Shown one piece after another: positions 7,494 to 10,188 of a stretch of 10,188 bases of DNA (positions are counted from its first letter, which is position 1; each line of letters opens with the position of its first letter). The notes under the pieces are model-generated. The model ran no database searches and was not told the DNA's origin. It saw nothing but the letters and a program-made list of their open reading frames with translations. The stretch is from the NCBI GenBank assembly GCA_013695855.1, contig JACCZR010000079.1:1-10188 (forward strand). The letters run 5' to 3'. Position numbers and translations under genes: made by a program. This stretch comes from Thermoleophilaceae bacterium (GTDB lineage Bacteria; Actinomycetota; Thermoleophilia; Solirubrobacterales; Thermoleophilaceae).

Positions 7494-9389
7494 TCAGGCG
7501 TCGGCCACTACCGCCTCACGCTGCTCGGCCTGGGCGGGCGTCGAGTCGATGATGACCCGGCAGGGACGATCGGAGAGCACGGTCTCGACCGTGCGGCCGA
7601 AGAGTGACGACCCCACCCTCTTGGGCGGCACGCTCATCACGATGGCCCGCGCCTGTATCTCGCGTGCCTCCTCGAGCACCCGGCGCCCGGCTTCGCCGGG
7701 CCGAACCTTCTCCCAATGGCCGGTCACCCGCCGCCCACCCCGCACGCGGGCGGAGTCGATGGCCGCGGCGGCACGCGACTCCTGTTCGGGCATCGACGCG
7801 TCGATGGGCGCGTTGGCCGGAACCGTGATGGTCACCAGCACGTGGATGCCGCGCCGCCTGCGTACCGCCAGCCGGGCCGCGGTGTCGACGGCACCCGGCG
7901 AGTAGGCACCGTCCTCAAAAGCGACCAACACCGACTCGTACTCGACCTCGTGCTCGACGGCGGGCTTGGGGACGACCACCTTGCGCGTCTCGGTGAGCGG
8001 GAGGCCCTGAGTTCGGCGGTAGACCACATAGGCCACCACGCCGATGGTCAGCCAGACGACGCCCGAGATCAGCACGCGCACGTCGAGCACGGTCACCACC
8101 ACGAAGGCGGAGCCGGTGCCGAGGCCTCCCAGGACCGCGAACACGGGCAGCTCGCCGCCCGCGACCCTGATGGAGCCCGGGCCCTTCCACGGCCGCTCGA
8201 CGCCGGGCTCCTTGAAACGCAGCCACGTGACCGCGGCGTGGGCCATCGTGAACGACAGCATCGCCCCAAAGGCGTAGATCGTGCCCAGGAAGTCGGCCTG
8301 CCCGGGCACGATCGCGACGCAGGCGACGGTGCCGAAGATCGCGATGGCCACGTACGGCGTGCGAAAGCGGGGGTGCAGCTTGCGCAGGAGCTCAGGCAGC
8401 TGGCGATGCTGACCCATGGAGTAGGTGAGCCGCGAGACCCCGATGAGCCCCGCGTTGGTCGCGATGAAGAGGATCGTCGCAGCCAGGATCCCCACGTAGA
8501 TCTCGGCCGGGCCCTGAAGCGGGCCGAGGTCGATGTTCTCGACCACGCCGAGGATCGGGTCGTCGGCGAAGCCACCCTCCTCCTTGGGCTTGGCCAGAAC
8601 TGTCTCGCCGTCGCGGACCGGCATCACCGACAGCGCGATCGCAGGCAGGAAGAGGTAGATCACCGCCACCGCCCCCACCACGAGGCCGATGCCGCGCGGG
8701 ATGGTCTTCTGATAGTCGCGCGCCTCCTCGGCCATGTTCGAGATCGTCTCGATGCCGGTGTAGGCGACCATCCCCACGGGGATCGCGATGAGGAAGTCGC
8801 TGAAGCTGGGCGCCGACCCGAAGTCGATCTGCCTGAGCAGCAGGTCGGGGTCGAGCACCAAGACCACGCCGATCACCACCAGCAGGACCTGGGTGAGGAA
8901 GTCGGCGAGTGCGAAGAAGATGTTCACCCCGGCCGACTCCTGCACGCCCACCACGTTCAGGACGCCGAGCGTGACCACGATCAGGACCCCGCCGATGATG
9001 TCCGCGGGCGACTCGCCCAGCGGCTCCCATAAGACCCCGAGGTAGTGCGGCACGAAGAAGGCGGAGATCGCGATCGTGACGATGTAGGTGAGCATCTGGC
9101 CCCAGCCGGCGAAGAAGGACCAGAACTCGTTGAAGGCGCGACGGGAGAACGAAGCCGAGCCGCCCGCCTCCGGGTACATCGTGGTCGCCTCGGCATAGGT
9201 GGCGGCGGTCGCGGCGAAGATGAGCCCCGCGATCACGAAGACGATCGGGGTGGCCCCCGCCGCGTAGATCGCCACCAGGCCGAGCGCGTAGTAGATCGAG
9301 CTGCCCACGTTGCCGTAGGCGGTGGAGAAGAGGGCACCCGTGCCCAGCACCCGCTCGAGGCCCTGTCCCTTGGGCCTGTACTCGGCCAT
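7494..9389 (-). CDS. APC-superfamily permease with C-terminal USP domain (copy A)
   Basis: A 631-residue protein, first gene of the - strand cluster. About 12 membrane segments span residues 15-457, followed by a cytosolic USP-like domain (about 484-615). APC features are well kept: YGNVGSSIYYALG (25-37), the EATTMYPEAGGSASFSRRAF segment (67-86), YTGIETISNMAEEAR with TIPRG (210-233) and SMGQHRQLP (324-332). The USP part opens YESVLVAFEDG (484-494) and ends SSLFGRTVETVLSDRPCRVI (594-613). The loop's first two glycines are replaced (VPPKR), so ATP binding is uncertain. The YGNVGSSIYYAL motif resembles the YGDIGTSPLYAL motif of KUP K+ transporters, with N for D. The family transports amino acids or polyamines, and K+ in KimA. 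The ATG at 9389 has TAGCTT 9 nt upstream and no Shine-Dalgarno. The 59-nt gap to the preceding gene is the cluster's main promoter region. Confidence 0.94.
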   Translation of the reverse strand: MAEYRPKGQGLERVLGTGALFSTAYGNVGSSIYYALGLVAIYAAGATPIVFVIAGLIFAATAATYAEATTMYPEAGGSASFSRRAFNEFWSFFAGWGQMLTYIVTIAISAFFVPHYLGVLWEPLGESPADIIGGVLIVVTLGVLNVVGVQESAGVNIFFALADFLTQVLLVVIGVVLVLDPDLLLRQIDFGSAPSFSDFLIAIPVGMVAYTGIETISNMAEEARDYQKTIPRGIGLVVGAVAVIYLFLPAIALSVMPVRDGETVLAKPKEEGGFADDPILGVVENIDLGPLQGPAEIYVGILAATILFIATNAGLIGVSRLTYSMGQHRQLPELLRKLHPRFRTPYVAIAIFGTVACVAIVPGQADFLGTIYAFGAMLSFTMAHAAVTWLRFKEPGVERPWKGPGSIRVAGGELPVFAVLGGLGTGSAFVVVTVLDVRVLISGVVWLTIGVVAYVVYRRTQGLPLTETRKVVVPKPAVEHEVEYESVLVAFEDGAYSPGAVDTAARLAVRRRRGIHVLVTITVPANAPIDASMPEQESRAAAAIDSARVRGGRRVTGHWEKVRPGEAGRRVLEEAREIQARAIVMSVPPKRVGSSLFGRTVETVLSDRPCRVIIDSTPAQAEQREAVVADA

Positions 9390-9398
9390 CGCGCGGGA

Positions 9399-9404
9399 AA
9401 GCTA
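9399..9404 (-). promoter_or_regulatory. Putative main promoter -10 of the permease/RCK cluster
   Basis: TAGCTT on the - strand, followed by 9 nt and the ATG at 9389, fits a near-leaderless transcript. The 59-nt gap (9390-9448) after the MBL gene is too short for a riboswitch plus promoter. No -35 consensus was found. Confidence 0.45.
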
Positions 9405-9448
9405 GTCCATGGCCTCGGAGCGCAGACCGAGGGTTGGTCGGCGCGGCT

Positions 9449-10138
9449 CTAGATCCCGCGCAACTGGCCGGCCACGTCGCCCTTCAGCGGCCCGAAGTGG
9501 CCCGGCCAGCAGGTGGCGGGCTCGAGCGCTGCGAGCTTTCGCACCGATTCCCGGCTGCGCTCGGTCGACCAGTTGAAGGCCGGGTGCGGAATGCGTGGCT
9601 TGCCGGGCCGCGGCAGCGCGGGATCGAACAGCGCGAAGCTGTCGTTGCTCAGCGCCAGGCGGTCGCTCTCACGCCACAGCCCGATACAGCCCGGCCCGTG
9701 CCCGGGCAGGTGGACCACCTTGAAGTCCCCGACGGCGTCGCCCTCGCAGACGGTGCCGGCTACCTCCACCGGGCCGTCGTCCCACGAGCTCATCAGCCGC
9801 GGCGTCAGAGGGCGGGCGAAGAGTGGCAGCTTGGCGAAGTCGAAGTAGTGCACCCCGCCGTCGCCCTCCACGTCGGCGCGCTCGTCGGCGTGGCAGTACA
9901 CCGGGCCCCCGATCGCCCGCGCCCCGCCGCGGTGGTCGGCGTGGGCGTTGCCCAGCACCACGCGCGTCGCGCCCCCAAGCGAGTCGGCGGCCTCGCGGAT
10001 CGCCTTGCCCATCGGCCTGTGGCCCGAGTCGAACACCGCCACGCCGTCGCCCTCGCGGATGAGGAAGACGTTCATCTTCAGCGGGAAGCCGCCGGTCACC
10101 CGCCAGACGCCGTCGGCCTCCTTCACCGGCTTGCTCAT
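9449..10138 (-). CDS. MBL-fold metallo-hydrolase-like protein
   Basis: A 229-residue protein with the metallo-beta-lactamase fold, a normal length for soluble glyoxalase-II-like or quorum-lactonase-like members. Metal-site motifs in order: N64-x-H66-x-D68-H69 (GNAHADHRGG), H147 in LPGHGPG, D166 in LSNDS, and H214 in WPGHFGP. The first residue of the usual HxHxDH motif is Asn, as in subclass B2 beta-lactamases, so one metal site may be weakened or changed. The other ligands are present, so catalysis remains plausible. An insertion-like stretch around 80-125 (YCHADE to SSWDDG) may shape the substrate pocket. The substrate is unknown; a thioester, lactone or phosphodiester are possible. ATG at 10138 has TAGGCT 7 nt upstream and no Shine-Dalgarno, suggesting a leaderless mRNA. 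Its stop is 59 nt from the permease start on the same strand, so readthrough into the cluster is possible. Confidence 0.88.
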   Translation of the reverse strand: MSKPVKEADGVWRVTGGFPLKMNVFLIREGDGVAVFDSGHRPMGKAIREAADSLGGATRVVLGNAHADHRGGARAIGGPVYCHADERADVEGDGGVHYFDFAKLPLFARPLTPRLMSSWDDGPVEVAGTVCEGDAVGDFKVVHLPGHGPGCIGLWRESDRLALSNDSFALFDPALPRPGKPRIPHPAFNWSTERSRESVRKLAALEPATCWPGHFGPLKGDVAGQLRGI

Positions 10139-10145
10139 GAGCGCC

Positions 10146-10151
10146 AGCCTA
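10146..10151 (-). promoter_or_regulatory. Putative leaderless -10 of the MBL gene
   Basis: TAGGCT on the - strand, 7 nt before the ATG at 10138. It is arranged back to back with the + strand hexamer at 10162-10167, with 10 bp between the two. Confidence 0.5.
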
Positions 10152-10161
10152 ATCTGCCCCG

Positions 10162-10167
10162 TAGGGT
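10162..10167 (+). promoter_or_regulatory. Putative leaderless -10 of the divergent gene
   Basis: TAGGGT on the + strand is followed by 6 nt (CGGAGG) and ATG at 10174, so transcription would start exactly at the start codon. The GGAGG between them abuts the ATG, too close to serve as a normal Shine-Dalgarno. Confidence 0.45.
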
Positions 10168-10173
10168 CGGAGG

Positions 10174-10188
10174 ATGGATCTCTCAGGC
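10174..10188 (+). CDS. Start of a divergent gene, cut by the window edge
   Basis: Only five codons are visible (MDLSG). The support is positional: an ATG 6 nt after a TAnnnT hexamer, divergent from the MBL gene. The opening MDLSG is common at the start of short-chain dehydrogenases, but five residues do not allow a family call. Confidence 0.4.

Noticed and set aside
7716..9032. 438-codon + strand open frame opposite permease copy A
   Set aside because: Composition is dominated by His, Arg, Asp and Gly, with no domain and no plausible start signal. It lies entirely inside a permease gene with clear family motifs.
9390..9448. Possible c-di-AMP (ydaO-type) riboswitch upstream of the first permease, by analogy with kimA
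   Set aside because: Only 59 nt separate the permease from the upstream gene, and the -10-like hexamer lies 9 nt from the start, leaving no transcribed leader to fold.

Overview
The window comes from a high-GC bacterium, most likely an actinomycete-type lineage. Thermoleophilia or Solirubrobacterales would fit, but that is a low-confidence guess. The support is strong GC bias at third codon positions, frequent GTG starts, a tRNA gene without an encoded CCA end, and a TAnnnT -10 hexamer placed 6-9 nt upstream of start codons with no Shine-Dalgarno sequence, which is the pattern of leaderless mRNAs.

Layout. (1) Bases 1-2540, + strand: a heterodimeric ABC exporter encoded by two genes overlapping by 4 nt. 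The first is cut by the window edge and has a degenerate ATPase site; the second is complete and carries the intact catalytic residues. (2) Bases 2549-2620, - strand: tRNA-Gln(CUG), convergent with the exporter and separated from it by 8 nt. (3) Bases 2621-2823: a non-coding stretch with a putative tRNA promoter, a 14-bp operator-like palindrome and a small GC-rich tandem repeat. (4) Bases 2824-9389, - strand: six genes in the same direction and closely packed. In transcription order they are an APC permease with a C-terminal USP domain, a 61-residue two-helix membrane protein, a second APC-USP permease, a 148-residue RCK/TrkA-N protein, a 223-residue RCK protein with both TrkA-N and TrkA-C, and an FAD/NAD(P) ferredoxin-reductase-type oxidoreductase. 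(5) Bases 9449-10138, - strand: an MBL-fold hydrolase-like protein. (6) From base 10174, + strand: the first five codons of a divergent gene.

How the genes may work together. The core of the window is a membrane-transport locus. Two large APC permeases with built-in cytosolic USP domains lie directly upstream of two RCK proteins, and no TrkH/KtrB channel gene is visible. RCK proteins normally gate K+ transporters, and KimA of Bacillus subtilis is a known APC-fold K+ importer with a USP-like tail. A K+ (or other cation or amino acid) uptake system controlled by nucleotide-binding regulators is therefore a reasonable hypothesis; the substrate cannot be read from sequence. The small membrane protein between the two permeases could be an accessory subunit. 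The distal FAD oxidoreductase looks like a passenger, or a redox enzyme whose partner lies elsewhere.

No CRISPR array, insertion sequence, integrase, phage gene or rRNA was seen. Long open frames antisense to the real genes are by-products of GC-rich codon use and were not annotated.
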